The translations under genes and the position numbers were made by a program. Below are positions 41,355 to 51,313 of a stretch of DNA of 64,000 nucleotides, piece after piece. Each line of letters opens with the position of its first letter. Within the stretch, counting starts at the first letter, position 1. Under the pieces are notes generated by a model, which was not told where the DNA came from, made no database searches, and saw only the letters and a list, made by a program, of their open reading frames with translations. The stretch comes from Empedobacter brevis NBRC 14943 = ATCC 43319. GTDB taxonomy: Bacteria > Bacteroidota > Bacteroidia > Flavobacteriales > Weeksellaceae. Where the stretch lies: contig NZ_KB908295.1 in assembly GCF_000382425.1 (NCBI RefSeq), positions 124,001 through 188,000 of the forward strand. The letters run 5' to 3'.

Positions 41355-44300
41355 ATGAAACAGCTTTTGTTTTTAATATTCATTTTAACCAACTCTATGC
41401 TTATGGCTCAATCTCAGGCGATTGATCAAAAGTGGAAAGAAATTGATCAGCAGATGCAAAATGGTCAGTTCAAATCCATCCAACCCAAAATTGATGAAAT
41501 CAAAACGTTATCAAAAAAAGAAAATAATCAGCAAAGCTATTTAAAAGCGCTTTTCTATGAAGCGAAAATTAAAGTAGCGACTACAGATGAAACGGATGAT
41601 GTTAATTTTGTTTTTGAACTGTTTAAAAAAGAAGCAGACGGAAAATCAACGGTGAACAATGCGATTGTTCATTCGTATTTAGCAGAATTGTACCAATTGT
41701 ATTTCAACGAAAATCGTTGGAAAATTCAAAGCCGTACCAATGTTGAAAATCAATCGGGTACTGATGTGCGATTTTGGACTGAAAAGACTTTTAATCAGGT
41801 GATTGATGACCATTTTTCGAAATCTATTCAATATAAAAATGACTTGATCGATGCAAAATCACAAGATTATAAAATGATTTTGAATGTAGCCGGAGAAGCA
41901 AAAACGGCTCAGCAACAAGCCGATTTAACGCCAACGTTGTATGATGTTTTAGCCAAAAAATACATCAACTATTTAAATCAAAATAACAATCAGGAGAAAG
42001 CAAAACTATTGCTGACAGATTTGGTTGACATCAACAAACGAAAGGGGTTCGAAAATGCTGTTTTATACAATGAACTTCTTTTAGTAGAAAATAAAAGAAA
42101 TTCAATTTCGATTCAGGAATTGATCAAACTAAAAGAGGCTTTAGCGGCAAAATACCCGAAAGCCTGGTATTCAGCTTATGTGTATGCAACTTTAGCAACA
42201 GATTATTATGGTTTGCAAGAGGATAAATTAGCAAACATCAATAAGATTTTCGGTGTTCAGGAAAAAGTAGCGAAGCTTTATCCTGATACGGAAGAAAAGA
42301 AGGTAATTGACAACTTGATTTCAAAAATAAAATCGCAGGAATTAAATGTTCAAGCTGAAAAATACTTGAACGAAAATCAAAATACGCCCATTCAGTTAAC
42401 ACATAAAAACCTAACGAAAGTTTTTGTGAAAATTTTTGCGTATAACGAAGGTTTTGATGGAAAACAAAAATTGCAGGTTTTAAACGTTTACAACGATAAT
42501 CGAATTGCGGACGCTCAAAAGTTTCTGAATAGTTTGAAAGTTGTTGATCAATATGCGATTGATGTTAAATCGTTTGATGATTTTCAGAAACATGCGACAA
42601 TCGTGAAATTGAATCCGTTAAAAGCGGGTCGATATATTGTGTTATTTTCAAATAATGCGGAATTTAAAATCAATACAAAAGATGAAATTGATTTTCTGGA
42701 TGTGATGGTTTCCAAATATGCAGTTAATCCGTTGAACGATAAATTATCGGTTGTCAATCGTGAAACCGGGAAACCTGAAGCAAACGTTACGGTGGAACTT
42801 TCTAATTTTACAAACTATGATAAAAAAGAAACAAAAGTTGTTGTTGCAGATAAAAATGGGGTGATCCAAATTCCTTCCGGATGGAGAAATTTTCAGTACC
42901 GCGTAAAAGATGAGCATACAATTTACTCAACGTATTACTATAATTATTATAATGAAGATGTACGTTCAACTAATGAGGTTAAGATTTTTACAGATCGGGC
43001 AATTTATCGTCCCGGACAAACGGTTTATTTCAAAGGAATTTTTTATACCTCAAGAGATAAGACTCGAAAAGTTATTCCAAATACAAAATTAACTCTTGGG
43101 GTGTATGATGTTAATCAAAAAGAAATTTCTAAAGTAGATTTAATAACTAACGAATTTGGTTCTGTAAATGGAAATTTTGTTTTACCAAATAATGGATTAA
43201 CAGGAAATTTTACAATTAAACCTATTAATAGCCAAGGATATTATTCATTCAAAGTAGAAGAATATAAACGTCCGAAATTCAAGGTAGAAATTGAGAAAAA
43301 TAAAGGTGTTTATAGTTTGAATGATCAAGTAAAAGTAGAAGGAAAAGCAATTGCTTTTTCAGGGGCAAATATTGACAATGCAAAAGTTTCGTACCGCGTG
43401 TATCGTCAGGAAATTTTTACATTTTGGCCTTGGTATCGCATTATTCCTCCTAATCGGGGAGAACGCGAAGAAATTACTTTTGGTGAAACGACGACGGATG
43501 CTGAAGGTAAATTTAACTTCGAATTTGTTGCAAAACCGGCTTCGGAGAAAAAGAAAGATGAAGTAAGGACCTACAATTATTTTATTGAAGTAAATGCAAC
43601 GGATATCAATGGAGAAACGCAGTCAGAATCTTCATCGGTAAAAGTCGGCGATACAAGAATGACGTTGAATGTCAATATTCCGGAGAAAACAAAAGCGGAC
43701 GAGTTAAAAGCATTCAAAGTAGCCGTAAAAAATTTGAATGACGAAACATTAGAAGGTAAAGGTCATGTCGAAATTTATGCATTAAATGCACCAAAAGAAA
43801 TCGTGCGTCGTCAAAAATTCACAACGGATTACAACTATTATTCAAAAGAAGAATTTAAAAAATTATTCCCAAATGAACCATATGGTGATGAAATGAACCC
43901 GAAAACATGGAAAATAGACCAAAAAGTTTTTGAAAGTGATTTTGATACAAACGTTTCGAATGAAATTAAATTTAATCAAGCGTCAAATTTAGCAGAAGGG
44001 TATTATGTGGTAAAAGGTTTTGTGTTAGATGGCACGCAAAAAGTGGAGGTAGATAAATTGATTTATGTTTCGAATGAAAAGAAAGCAAATGAAATTAAAA
44101 CACTTTTAACCGTTTCATCAAATGAATCAACTTTTGAACCGAAAGATATCGCAAAAGTGGAATTTAAGTCCGGTGCTAAAGATGCATATGTGTATTATGA
44201 AGTAGAAGCGAATCAAGTGATTATTGAGAAAGGTTTCTTAGATTTAAACAAAAAATCGAAGGTTGAAATTCCGATTAAAGAAGAATATCGTGGCGGAATT

Positions 44301-47300
44301 TACATGAATTATGTCATGACGAAGTTCAACGATGTACAGTCAGGAAGTCTGAATTTAGCTGTTCCGTTTACAGATAAGCAACTGAAAGTGACCGCTGAGG
44401 TTTTACGTGATAAGCTGACACCGGGTGCAAAAGAAAAATGGCAGTTAAAAATTGAAGGACCGAATAAAGATAAAGTTTCAGCAGAGGTTTTGGCAAGTAT
44501 GTACGATGCTTCGTTGGATCAGTTTGCTTCGAATTCGTTGGATTTTAATGTCTACAATTTTACAAATCCGAGAAGAAACAATCCGTTTAATTTGTATCAA
44601 TTTTACATGACAACTCCTTCGAATGTCATTTATAATCATACAAATTATGACTTCTATGCGAGAGGATACGCCGGTTTAGATCTTAATTTATTTGATTTTG
44701 GATTTAATCAATACCGTATGAGCCGCAGAATGATGAAAGTTGCCGCTCCGACAGCAAATGTAAATAGAGAAGGAAAAGAATCAATAAGCCAAACAGGGGG
44801 AGGAGAAGTTAACTTAGTTGGAGGAATTGAAATGGATTCTGCAAATGCATATGAGGAAGTTGATATTGCGTTACAAGATAAAGCGCTTGGTCTAATTACA
44901 AGTTCAGATAATATAACAATTCGTGGAATTTCATCTGTTGATAATCCAAATGCACTTTATGTCATCGATGGAGTTGTGTATGATAAAGCACCAAATCTTA
45001 ATTCAGATGATATTCAATCAATAAATGTGCTGAAAGGGGAAGAGGCGACAGCATTATATGGAGCCAGAGGAGCAAACGGAGTCGTTGTGATTACAACCAG
45101 GAAAGGGGCGAATGCAGCTTTAGATCAAGTAAAAGCACGTACAAATCTGAATGAAACTGCATTCTTTTATCCAACGCTTAAGACAGATGCGGACGGAAAC
45201 ATTATGATAGAATTTACAACACCGGAAAGTTTAACGGAATGGAAATTTATGGCGTTGGCGCATACACCCGATCTTAAAACCGGGTATTTAGAACAAAATG
45301 TTCGCACGCAAAAAGACTTGATGGTGGTACCGAATATGCCACGATTCTTGAGAGAAGGAGACCGGATTTCGGTTTCATCAAAGATTAATAATTTATCGGA
45401 TAACGCGTTAAATGGTTCGGCTAAATTGATGTTGTTTGATGCATTTACCAATCAACCGATTGATACACAATTCAAATTGACGAATGCTGTTCAGAATTTT
45501 AATGTGGCAAAAGGAAGTTCGGATCAGGTAACCTGGACAATCGATGTGCCTAAAAATGTGCAGGCCGTGGTGTACCGTGTGGTAGCTTCTGCAGGTGATT
45601 TTTCGGATGGAGAAGAATCGGCTTTACCGATTTTGACGAATCGCATGATGGTGACCGAAACATTGCCGATTTATGTGAAAGAAGGGCAAAATAAATCGTT
45701 CCGATTTGAAAATATGGTGAACAATAAATCGACTTCATTGGATAATTTCAAATTGACATTTGAGATGACAACCAACCCGATTTGGTATGCTATTTTCTCG
45801 CTGCCTTATTTGCGCGAATATCCTTACGAATGTGCGGAACAAGTATTCTCTCGTTTGTACGGGAATATGATTTCGGAAAAAGTGATTCGTTCGAATCCGA
45901 AAATTAAAGCCGTTTTTGATGACTGGAATAAAAAAGGAGAGTTGAAATCGAAACTACAATTGAACCAGGAATTAAAAAATATCATTTTAGAAGAAACTCC
46001 TTGGGTAAAAAATGCCGAGAGTGAAGAAGAGCAAATGAAACAAATTGCGGTTTTATTCCAATTGAATCAAATGCAGACGGAAATGAAATCGGCTTTCCAA
46101 AAATTATCGGATAAACAACAATCAAACGGTGGATTTGCCTGGTTTGACGGTGGTCGTCCGAACGAATACATCACGACGCACATTGTTTCAGGTTTTGGAA
46201 ATATGAAGAAAATGGAAGTGAATTTCAAAGCATTTGAAATCGATGTCAATCCTTTGATCAAAAAAGCCATTCAATTTATTGATGATGAGAATTTAAAACG
46301 ATTCAACGAATTTAAGAAAGACCAGAAATCATTGAAAGATGTTGTTTATGCGGACGGATTGCATTATTTATATGCGCGTTCATTCTTCTTAACAGAATAT
46401 CCTTTGGCGAAAGAACTGGAAGAAATGAAAACAGCCATGTTGAAGAATTTGAATGATACAAAATTAGATTTATCGTTGCAACAAAAAGCCATGGCTGCTA
46501 TTGTGATGAACCGCTTCGGCATGCAACCGGCGGCTAAAATTGCGGTAAATTCGATCAAAGAAAAAGCAGTTCTTTCAGATGAATTGGGCATGTATTGGAA
46601 AGAAAATCAACCAGGTTGGTTCTGGTATCAGGCGCCTGTTGAAACACAAGCCTTGTTAATTGAGGCGTTTGATGAAGTTTCTAAAGATGAGAAATCCGTT
46701 GAAGAAATGAAAGTCTGGTTATTAAAAAATCGCCAGACAAATCAGTGGAATTCCACGAAAGCAACGACAAAAGCTGTCTATGCGTTAATGAATTTCGGAA
46801 AATCATGGCTGGATGCCGAAAAAGGAATTGATGTTAAAATCGGAAACCAAAAACTGGACTTGGATCAAAATACGCAATCTGGTTCCGGATATGTAAAAAC
46901 TTCTTGGAACAAAGAAGAAATCAAACCGGATATGGGTAGTGTAGAAGTGGCTAAAACTTCTCCGGGTGTTGCTTGGGGTGCAATGTATTGGCAATATTTT
47001 GAAGATCTGGATAAAATAAAATCTGCTGAAACAGGAATCCGCTTCAACAAGAAATTGTTTGTCAAACAAAATACGACGAATGGCCCGGTGTTGAAAGAGA
47101 TTACAACTTCTACACCTATAAAAGTGGGGGATATTGTAACCGTTCGTTTAGAAATTTCTGTGGACCGTAATATGCAGTTTGTACACATCAAAGATATGCG
47201 GGCAAGTGGTTTTGAACCTGTAAATGTACTTTCGGGTTACAAATGGAAAGGTGAGTTTGGTTATTACGAGAGCACACGTGATGCGGCGACAAATTTCTTC

Positions 47301-47453
47301 TCCGATTTTATGCGTAAAGGAACCTATGTTTTTGAATATGATCTGAAAGCGAATAATGCAGGTAATTTCTCGAACGGAATCACGTCCATGCAAAATATGT
47401 ATGCTCCGGAATTGAGCGCGCAGAGCGAAGGCATTCGAGTTGAGATTAAATAA
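41355..47453 (+). CDS. Alpha-2-macroglobulin family protein with inserted TonB-plug-like domain
   Basis: This 2,032-residue exported protein has a signal peptide (about 1-18), several macroglobulin-like domains (RAIYRPGQTVYFKGI near 550, YKRPKFKVEIEKNKGVYS), then a SusC/TonB-receptor plug-like insertion (about 1185-1255; ITIRGISS, ALYVIDGVVY, INVLKGEEATALYGARGANG) and the A2M block (ESLTEWKFMALAHT). The thioester motif is CAEQ (C1493), like the CLEQ of E. coli YfhM, so proteinase trapping by covalent bonding is plausible. No lipobox, so it is probably periplasmic or secreted. Stand-alone gene between terminators. Confidence 0.9.
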   Translation: MKQLLFLIFILTNSMLMAQSQAIDQKWKEIDQQMQNGQFKSIQPKIDEIKTLSKKENNQQSYLKALFYEAKIKVATTDETDDVNFVFELFKKEADGKSTVNNAIVHSYLAELYQLYFNENRWKIQSRTNVENQSGTDVRFWTEKTFNQVIDDHFSKSIQYKNDLIDAKSQDYKMILNVAGEAKTAQQQADLTPTLYDVLAKKYINYLNQNNNQEKAKLLLTDLVDINKRKGFENAVLYNELLLVENKRNSISIQELIKLKEALAAKYPKAWYSAYVYATLATDYYGLQEDKLANINKIFGVQEKVAKLYPDTEEKKVIDNLISKIKSQELNVQAEKYLNENQNTPIQLTHKNLTKVFVKIFAYNEGFDGKQKLQVLNVYNDNRIADAQKFLNSLKVVDQYAIDVKSFDDFQKHATIVKLNPLKAGRYIVLFSNNAEFKINTKDEIDFLDVMVSKYAVNPLNDKLSVVNRETGKPEANVTVELSNFTNYDKKETKVVVADKNGVIQIPSGWRNFQYRVKDEHTIYSTYYYNYYNEDVRSTNEVKIFTDRAIYRPGQTVYFKGIFYTSRDKTRKVIPNTKLTLGVYDVNQKEISKVDLITNEFGSVNGNFVLPNNGLTGNFTIKPINSQGYYSFKVEEYKRPKFKVEIEKNKGVYSLNDQVKVEGKAIAFSGANIDNAKVSYRVYRQEIFTFWPWYRIIPPNRGEREEITFGETTTDAEGKFNFEFVAKPASEKKKDEVRTYNYFIEVNATDINGETQSESSSVKVGDTRMTLNVNIPEKTKADELKAFKVAVKNLNDETLEGKGHVEIYALNAPKEIVRRQKFTTDYNYYSKEEFKKLFPNEPYGDEMNPKTWKIDQKVFESDFDTNVSNEIKFNQASNLAEGYYVVKGFVLDGTQKVEVDKLIYVSNEKKANEIKTLLTVSSNESTFEPKDIAKVEFKSGAKDAYVYYEVEANQVIIEKGFLDLNKKSKVEIPIKEEYRGGIYMNYVMTKFNDVQSGSLNLAVPFTDKQLKVTAEVLRDKLTPGAKEKWQLKIEGPNKDKVSAEVLASMYDASLDQFASNSLDFNVYNFTNPRRNNPFNLYQFYMTTPSNVIYNHTNYDFYARGYAGLDLNLFDFGFNQYRMSRRMMKVAAPTANVNREGKESISQTGGGEVNLVGGIEMDSANAYEEVDIALQDKALGLITSSDNITIRGISSVDNPNALYVIDGVVYDKAPNLNSDDIQSINVLKGEEATALYGARGANGVVVITTRKGANAALDQVKARTNLNETAFFYPTLKTDADGNIMIEFTTPESLTEWKFMALAHTPDLKTGYLEQNVRTQKDLMVVPNMPRFLREGDRISVSSKINNLSDNALNGSAKLMLFDAFTNQPIDTQFKLTNAVQNFNVAKGSSDQVTWTIDVPKNVQAVVYRVVASAGDFSDGEESALPILTNRMMVTETLPIYVKEGQNKSFRFENMVNNKSTSLDNFKLTFEMTTNPIWYAIFSLPYLREYPYECAEQVFSRLYGNMISEKVIRSNPKIKAVFDDWNKKGELKSKLQLNQELKNIILEETPWVKNAESEEEQMKQIAVLFQLNQMQTEMKSAFQKLSDKQQSNGGFAWFDGGRPNEYITTHIVSGFGNMKKMEVNFKAFEIDVNPLIKKAIQFIDDENLKRFNEFKKDQKSLKDVVYADGLHYLYARSFFLTEYPLAKELEEMKTAMLKNLNDTKLDLSLQQKAMAAIVMNRFGMQPAAKIAVNSIKEKAVLSDELGMYWKENQPGWFWYQAPVETQALLIEAFDEVSKDEKSVEEMKVWLLKNRQTNQWNSTKATTKAVYALMNFGKSWLDAEKGIDVKIGNQKLDLDQNTQSGSGYVKTSWNKEEIKPDMGSVEVAKTSPGVAWGAMYWQYFEDLDKIKSAETGIRFNKKLFVKQNTTNGPVLKEITTSTPIKVGDIVTVRLEISVDRNMQFVHIKDMRASGFEPVNVLSGYKWKGEFGYYESTRDAATNFFSDFMRKGTYVFEYDLKANNAGNFSNGITSMQNMYAPELSAQSEGIRVEIK

Positions 47454-47474
47454 TTATTTTAAATCAATACATTT

Positions 47475-47507
47475 AAAAGAGCTGAAATATTTTCAGCTCT
47501 TTTTTTA
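47475..47507 (+). terminator. Intrinsic terminator of the alpha-2-macroglobulin gene
   Basis: Arms 47475-47487 and 47491-47503 (AGAGCTGAAA/TTTCAGCTCT) with a 3-nt loop and a T run. Confidence 0.85.
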
Positions 47508-47551
47508 TTATCTTTAATTTTATTTTTTGATAAAAAAGTTGATTACACCAT

Positions 47552-48664
47552 ATGAAAAAAATACTTTTATTTAATACTTTGTTGATTCCCTTTTTAGGAT
47601 TTGCACAATTACAAATGATTTTTCAAAACAAAATAGATTCTATTTATGAGAAAAATAAAGATGCAATCGGAATTATTGTACATGTTGAAGCTCCAAAACA
47701 AAATATTTCCTGGAGTTATGCAAAAGGAGTTTCGGATATTAAAACGAATGTACCATTGAATAATCAACAACCTGTATTGATTGCGAGTAATACCAAACCT
47801 TATGTTGCCGCTGCGATTTTGAGATTAGCGGAAAAAGGTCAGATTTCAATTGACCAACCTATTAAGAATTTATTATCAAAGAAAACGCGTCAATTGTTCG
47901 AAAAAGACGGTTACGATTTGAATGCAATTACAGTAAAACATTTATTGTCACATACAGCCGGAATCCAGGATTATGTAGATGATGCTTATTTTGAATTTGT
48001 AAATCAACATCCACAATATAAATGGAAAAAGGAAGAACAAATTAAAAGAGCGATTGAAATTGGAGCCCCACAGAAAGTGGGAGAAAAATTTAGTTATGGA
48101 GATATCAATTATTTGCTTTTGTCTGAAATTATTGAACAAAAAACACGTCAACCATTTTATACAGCGATTCGCGATTTGTTAAAATACAACGAATTAGGAT
48201 TGACCAGGACATGGTTCATTGATTTAGAAAAGTACCCTTCACAAACTTTAGCTCTTGCTCATCAATATGCGGATAAATACAAATGGGATTCTTATGATCT
48301 TAATCCATCTTGGGATTTGTATGGAGGAGGAGGAATTGCTTCGACTGCTAAAGAATCAGCATTGTTTTTTCAATATTTATTCGGTGGTAAAATAATTCAG
48401 GATAAGGAGATTCTGAACGAAATGTCTGGTTATGTTTTGCCTTCAGACCAATCGAAATATTGTTTAGGTATTTATCATTTTGATCTGGGGTTTAATGCTT
48501 ATTATCATGGTGGATGGTGGGGAACAGATGTGATATATTCTCCCGAATCTGATGCAACAGTTACTGTTTTTACTTTACAAAAAGGATTTCAACATATCGT
48601 CAATCCATTTATAGGAAAAGAATTTCAGAAATTATTAATGAAAAAGGATAGTGTAAAACTATAA
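47552..48664 (+). CDS. Serine hydrolase of the beta-lactamase/DD-peptidase class
   Basis: This 370-residue protein has a signal peptide (about 1-18, LGFAQ) and the class C-type serine hydrolase fold: SNTK (S79-K82) as SxxK, FSYGDINYLLL as the Tyr motif, LLSHTAGIQDY and HGGWWGTD as the KTG equivalent. Such enzymes hydrolyse peptides, esters or D-amino acid links; few are true resistance enzymes. It is a single-gene unit flanked by terminators. Confidence 0.87.
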   Translation: MKKILLFNTLLIPFLGFAQLQMIFQNKIDSIYEKNKDAIGIIVHVEAPKQNISWSYAKGVSDIKTNVPLNNQQPVLIASNTKPYVAAAILRLAEKGQISIDQPIKNLLSKKTRQLFEKDGYDLNAITVKHLLSHTAGIQDYVDDAYFEFVNQHPQYKWKKEEQIKRAIEIGAPQKVGEKFSYGDINYLLLSEIIEQKTRQPFYTAIRDLLKYNELGLTRTWFIDLEKYPSQTLALAHQYADKYKWDSYDLNPSWDLYGGGGIASTAKESALFFQYLFGGKIIQDKEILNEMSGYVLPSDQSKYCLGIYHFDLGFNAYYHGGWWGTDVIYSPESDATVTVFTLQKGFQHIVNPFIGKEFQKLLMKKDSVKL

Positions 48665-48693
48665 AAAAATCGCTACAATTTGTAGCGATTTTT
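48665..48693. terminator. Bidirectional terminator
   Basis: Arms 48665-48677 and 48681-48693 (AATCGCTACA/TGTAGCGATT) around a 3-nt loop, directly after the serine hydrolase stop. The other strand also has a T run and serves the convergent DUF4197 gene. Confidence 0.8.
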
Positions 48694-48715
48694 AGTTCAT
48701 CTATAAGTTACGATG

Positions 48716-49561
48716 TTATTTTTTACTGTCTTGTGCTCCAAAAACTTGTTGTAATAATGAGGTCGTTCGTAAAGCAGTATTTCCGCGAATACCTTGTTCT
48801 TTTTCAGCAACCATATTAAATACTCCATTTATTGTTTGTTGTGTCACATAAGCATTAAGGTTTGGATCAATTTGGTTTCCTGTCAATGTATTGTATTTCG
48901 TAATCAAATTATTCCAAACTTTATCGGCTCCGACTTTCCCTAAAGATGCTTCAACTTTTGGTTGAAAAGCTTTTGTTAAATCAGTTGTTGTTTTTAGTTT
49001 TAAATAATTTGTTGCCGCATTATTTCCGCCTATCAAAATATCTTTTGCATCGGTAATTGTCATTGATGTTAAGGCATTTACAAAAATAGGCGCTGCTTCT
49101 GAAACAGCATCTTCTGCGGCTGAATTCAATAATTTGATTCCTTTATCAGCTAAACTGCCCATTCCCAAAGAACGTAATGTTTTTTCTACATTTTGTAATT
49201 CTTCAGGCATCAATATTTTTGCAATAGAATTATTATAAAAACCATTCTTTTGGCTTAATGATTTTATTCCGTCAGTTAATCCAATTGATAAAGCTTCTTT
49301 TAATCCGGAAGATACCGTAGAATTGGATAATCCGTTTAGTTTTGTCAATGATTCAGCAGAAATTGTTTTCGATGCTGTAGAACCATTTACCACTTTTTCA
49401 GAATCAGCTTTTGCAGTAGAATTAGTTTGAGCTGATGGGGTAGGAGAGTTAACTTTTTCGACCTCTTTTTTTATTGTTCCAAAAATTGATTTCAAATCTT
49501 GTGCGTTTGCATTTACAGCAAATGCAGAAATCAATGTTAAACTTAAAATGATCTTTTTCAT
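48716..49561 (-). CDS. DUF4197 domain-containing exported protein
   Basis: This 281-residue protein has a signal peptide (about 1-20, NANAQ), a Ser/Thr/Lys-rich linker and the DUF4197 domain (GLKEALSIGLTDGIKSLSQKNGFYNN, ILMPEELQNVEKTLR, ITDAKDILIGGNNAATNYLK). Function is unknown; members are periplasmic and widespread in Bacteroidota and Proteobacteria. It lies 47 bp downstream of prfC on the same strand; co-transcription is possible. Confidence 0.88.
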   Translation of the reverse strand: MKKIILSLTLISAFAVNANAQDLKSIFGTIKKEVEKVNSPTPSAQTNSTAKADSEKVVNGSTASKTISAESLTKLNGLSNSTVSSGLKEALSIGLTDGIKSLSQKNGFYNNSIAKILMPEELQNVEKTLRSLGMGSLADKGIKLLNSAAEDAVSEAAPIFVNALTSMTITDAKDILIGGNNAATNYLKLKTTTDLTKAFQPKVEASLGKVGADKVWNNLITKYNTLTGNQIDPNLNAYVTQQTINGVFNMVAEKEQGIRGNTALRTTSLLQQVFGAQDSKK

Positions 49562-49608
49562 TTATTTTTTTTAATTATTTCAGTCACTATTCAATTATCT
49601 GACCAAAC

Positions 49609-51195
49609 TTAAAATTCACTTACAAAATGTAATTTTATTGAAGGAAATTTTTCTTGGGTCATCTGAATTGTAAATGCAGAATCAGCTAAAAAGACCAATT
49701 GATTAAATTTATCTCTTGCCAAATAACGTTGTTTAACACGTTTAAATTCTTGAAATTCTTCAGACTTTTCATTCTCTACTTCAACCCAACATGCTTTGTG
49801 TACAGTGAAAGGCTCGTAAGTTGCTTTTGCTCCATATTCGTGCTCTAAGCGATACTGGATGACCTCGTATTGTAAAGCTCCGACAGTTCCAATCACTTTA
49901 CGGTTATTCATTTCTAATGTAAACAATTGGGCAACACCTTCGTCCATTAACTGATCAATACCTTTTTCCAATTGTTTTGCTTTCATTGGATCAGCATTGT
50001 TAATGTAACGGAAATGTTCCGGAGAAAATGAAGGAATCCCTTTAAAGCTAAATTTTTCTCCTTCTGTTAAAGTGTCTCCGATTCTAAAGTTTCCGGTATC
50101 ATGTAAACCTACAATATCCCCGGCGAAAGATTCGTCTACGACTTCTTTTTTATCTGCAAAGAAAGCATTGGGTGCTGCAAACTTCATATTTTTTCCTTGA
50201 CGAACGTGGTAATAATTTTTATTTCGCTCAAATTTCCCTGATACGATTTTAATAAAGGCTAAACGGTCGCGGTGTTTCGGATCCATATTCGCATGAATTT
50301 TGAAGACGAAACCGGAGAATTTATTTTCGTATGGTTCAATTTCTCTTATATCTGTTTCTTTCGATTGAGGAGTAGGTGCAATATCAATGAATGCGTCTAA
50401 CAATTCACGTACACCAAAATTGTTCAATGCAGAACCGAAAAATACAGGTTGTAAATTTCCGTTCATGTATTCTTGCATATCAAATTCCGGGTAAACGCCA
50501 TCGATTAAATCAATTTCGTTACGAAGATTTTCAGCATAATTGCTCCCAATTAGAGCATCTAATTCAGGACTAGATAAATCTTCAATTTTTGTTGTTTCTG
50601 AAACTTTTTGTTTGTTGTCTCCTGAAAAAATATTGATATTTTTCTCCCAGATATTATAGATCCCTTTAAAAGTCGCTCCAATACCAATTGGCCATGAAAG
50701 CGGTGTAACTTGCAAGCCAAGATTTTGTTCTACTTCGTCCATCAAATCGAATGCGTCCTTTCCTTCACGGTCCATTTTATTAATGAAAACCAACATTGGA
50801 ATTTTGCGCATACGACAAACTTCTACTAATTTGATTGTTTGTTCCTCAACCCCTTTTGCGACATCTATTACTACAATCGCAGAATCTACGGCAGTTAAAG
50901 TGCGGAAAGTGTCTTCAGCGAAATCCTTGTGTCCGGGAGTATCTAAAATATTGATTTTTTTTCCTTTGTATTCGAATGCTAAAACCGAAGTAGCAACAGA
51001 GATACCACGCTGACGCTCAATTTCCATGAAATCGGAAGTTGCACCTTTTTTGATCTTGTTACTTTTTACGGCACCGGCTTCTTGAATAGCTCCACCAAAA
51101 AGCAATAATTTTTCTGTTAAAGTCGTTTTTCCGGCATCCGGATGGGCGATAATTCCGAAGGTTTTTCTTTTATTTATTTCTTGTTCTAAAGACAT
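49609..51195 (-). CDS. prfC: Peptide chain release factor 3
   Basis: This 528-residue GTPase recycles class I release factors. G1 is AHPDAGKTT, G2 region RQRGISVATSV, G3 DTPGHKDFAEDT and G4 NKMD. The RF3-specific C-terminal region is present (FTLEMNNRKVIGTVGALQYEVIQYRLEHEYGA). A frame could start at TTG 51219, but that lies inside the promoter -7 box, so ATG 51195 is chosen. Length is normal for RF3. Confidence 0.96.
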   Translation of the reverse strand: MSLEQEINKRKTFGIIAHPDAGKTTLTEKLLLFGGAIQEAGAVKSNKIKKGATSDFMEIERQRGISVATSVLAFEYKGKKINILDTPGHKDFAEDTFRTLTAVDSAIVVIDVAKGVEEQTIKLVEVCRMRKIPMLVFINKMDREGKDAFDLMDEVEQNLGLQVTPLSWPIGIGATFKGIYNIWEKNINIFSGDNKQKVSETTKIEDLSSPELDALIGSNYAENLRNEIDLIDGVYPEFDMQEYMNGNLQPVFFGSALNNFGVRELLDAFIDIAPTPQSKETDIREIEPYENKFSGFVFKIHANMDPKHRDRLAFIKIVSGKFERNKNYYHVRQGKNMKFAAPNAFFADKKEVVDESFAGDIVGLHDTGNFRIGDTLTEGEKFSFKGIPSFSPEHFRYINNADPMKAKQLEKGIDQLMDEGVAQLFTLEMNNRKVIGTVGALQYEVIQYRLEHEYGAKATYEPFTVHKACWVEVENEKSEEFQEFKRVKQRYLARDKFNQLVFLADSAFTIQMTQEKFPSIKLHFVSEF

Positions 51196-51216
51196 CTTAA
51201 TCAAATTTTCAGGTTG

Positions 51217-51224
51217 CAAAGATA
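51217..51224 (-). promoter_or_regulatory. Candidate -7 box of prfC
   Basis: The minus strand reads TATCTTTG followed by CA, a match to TAnnTTTG, 21 bp upstream of the ATG at 51195. The -33 is weak. Confidence 0.45.
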
Positions 51225-51313
51225 GTTTATCTGTGGAAAACTAGAAACATTATACACAATAGAATAATCTAAACTAAATTGCGTTATTCTAAAATATAGA
51301 TGACGAAAGAGCT

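Noticed and set aside
44900-45120. A separate TonB-dependent receptor gene
   Set aside because: The plug-like segment is in frame within one 2,032-codon gene with no barrel following.
46865-47191. Open frame of 108 codons on the minus strand opposite the alpha-2-macroglobulin gene
   Set aside because: It lies wholly inside a strongly coding gene with clear protein homology on the plus strand; composition is a mirror of that gene.
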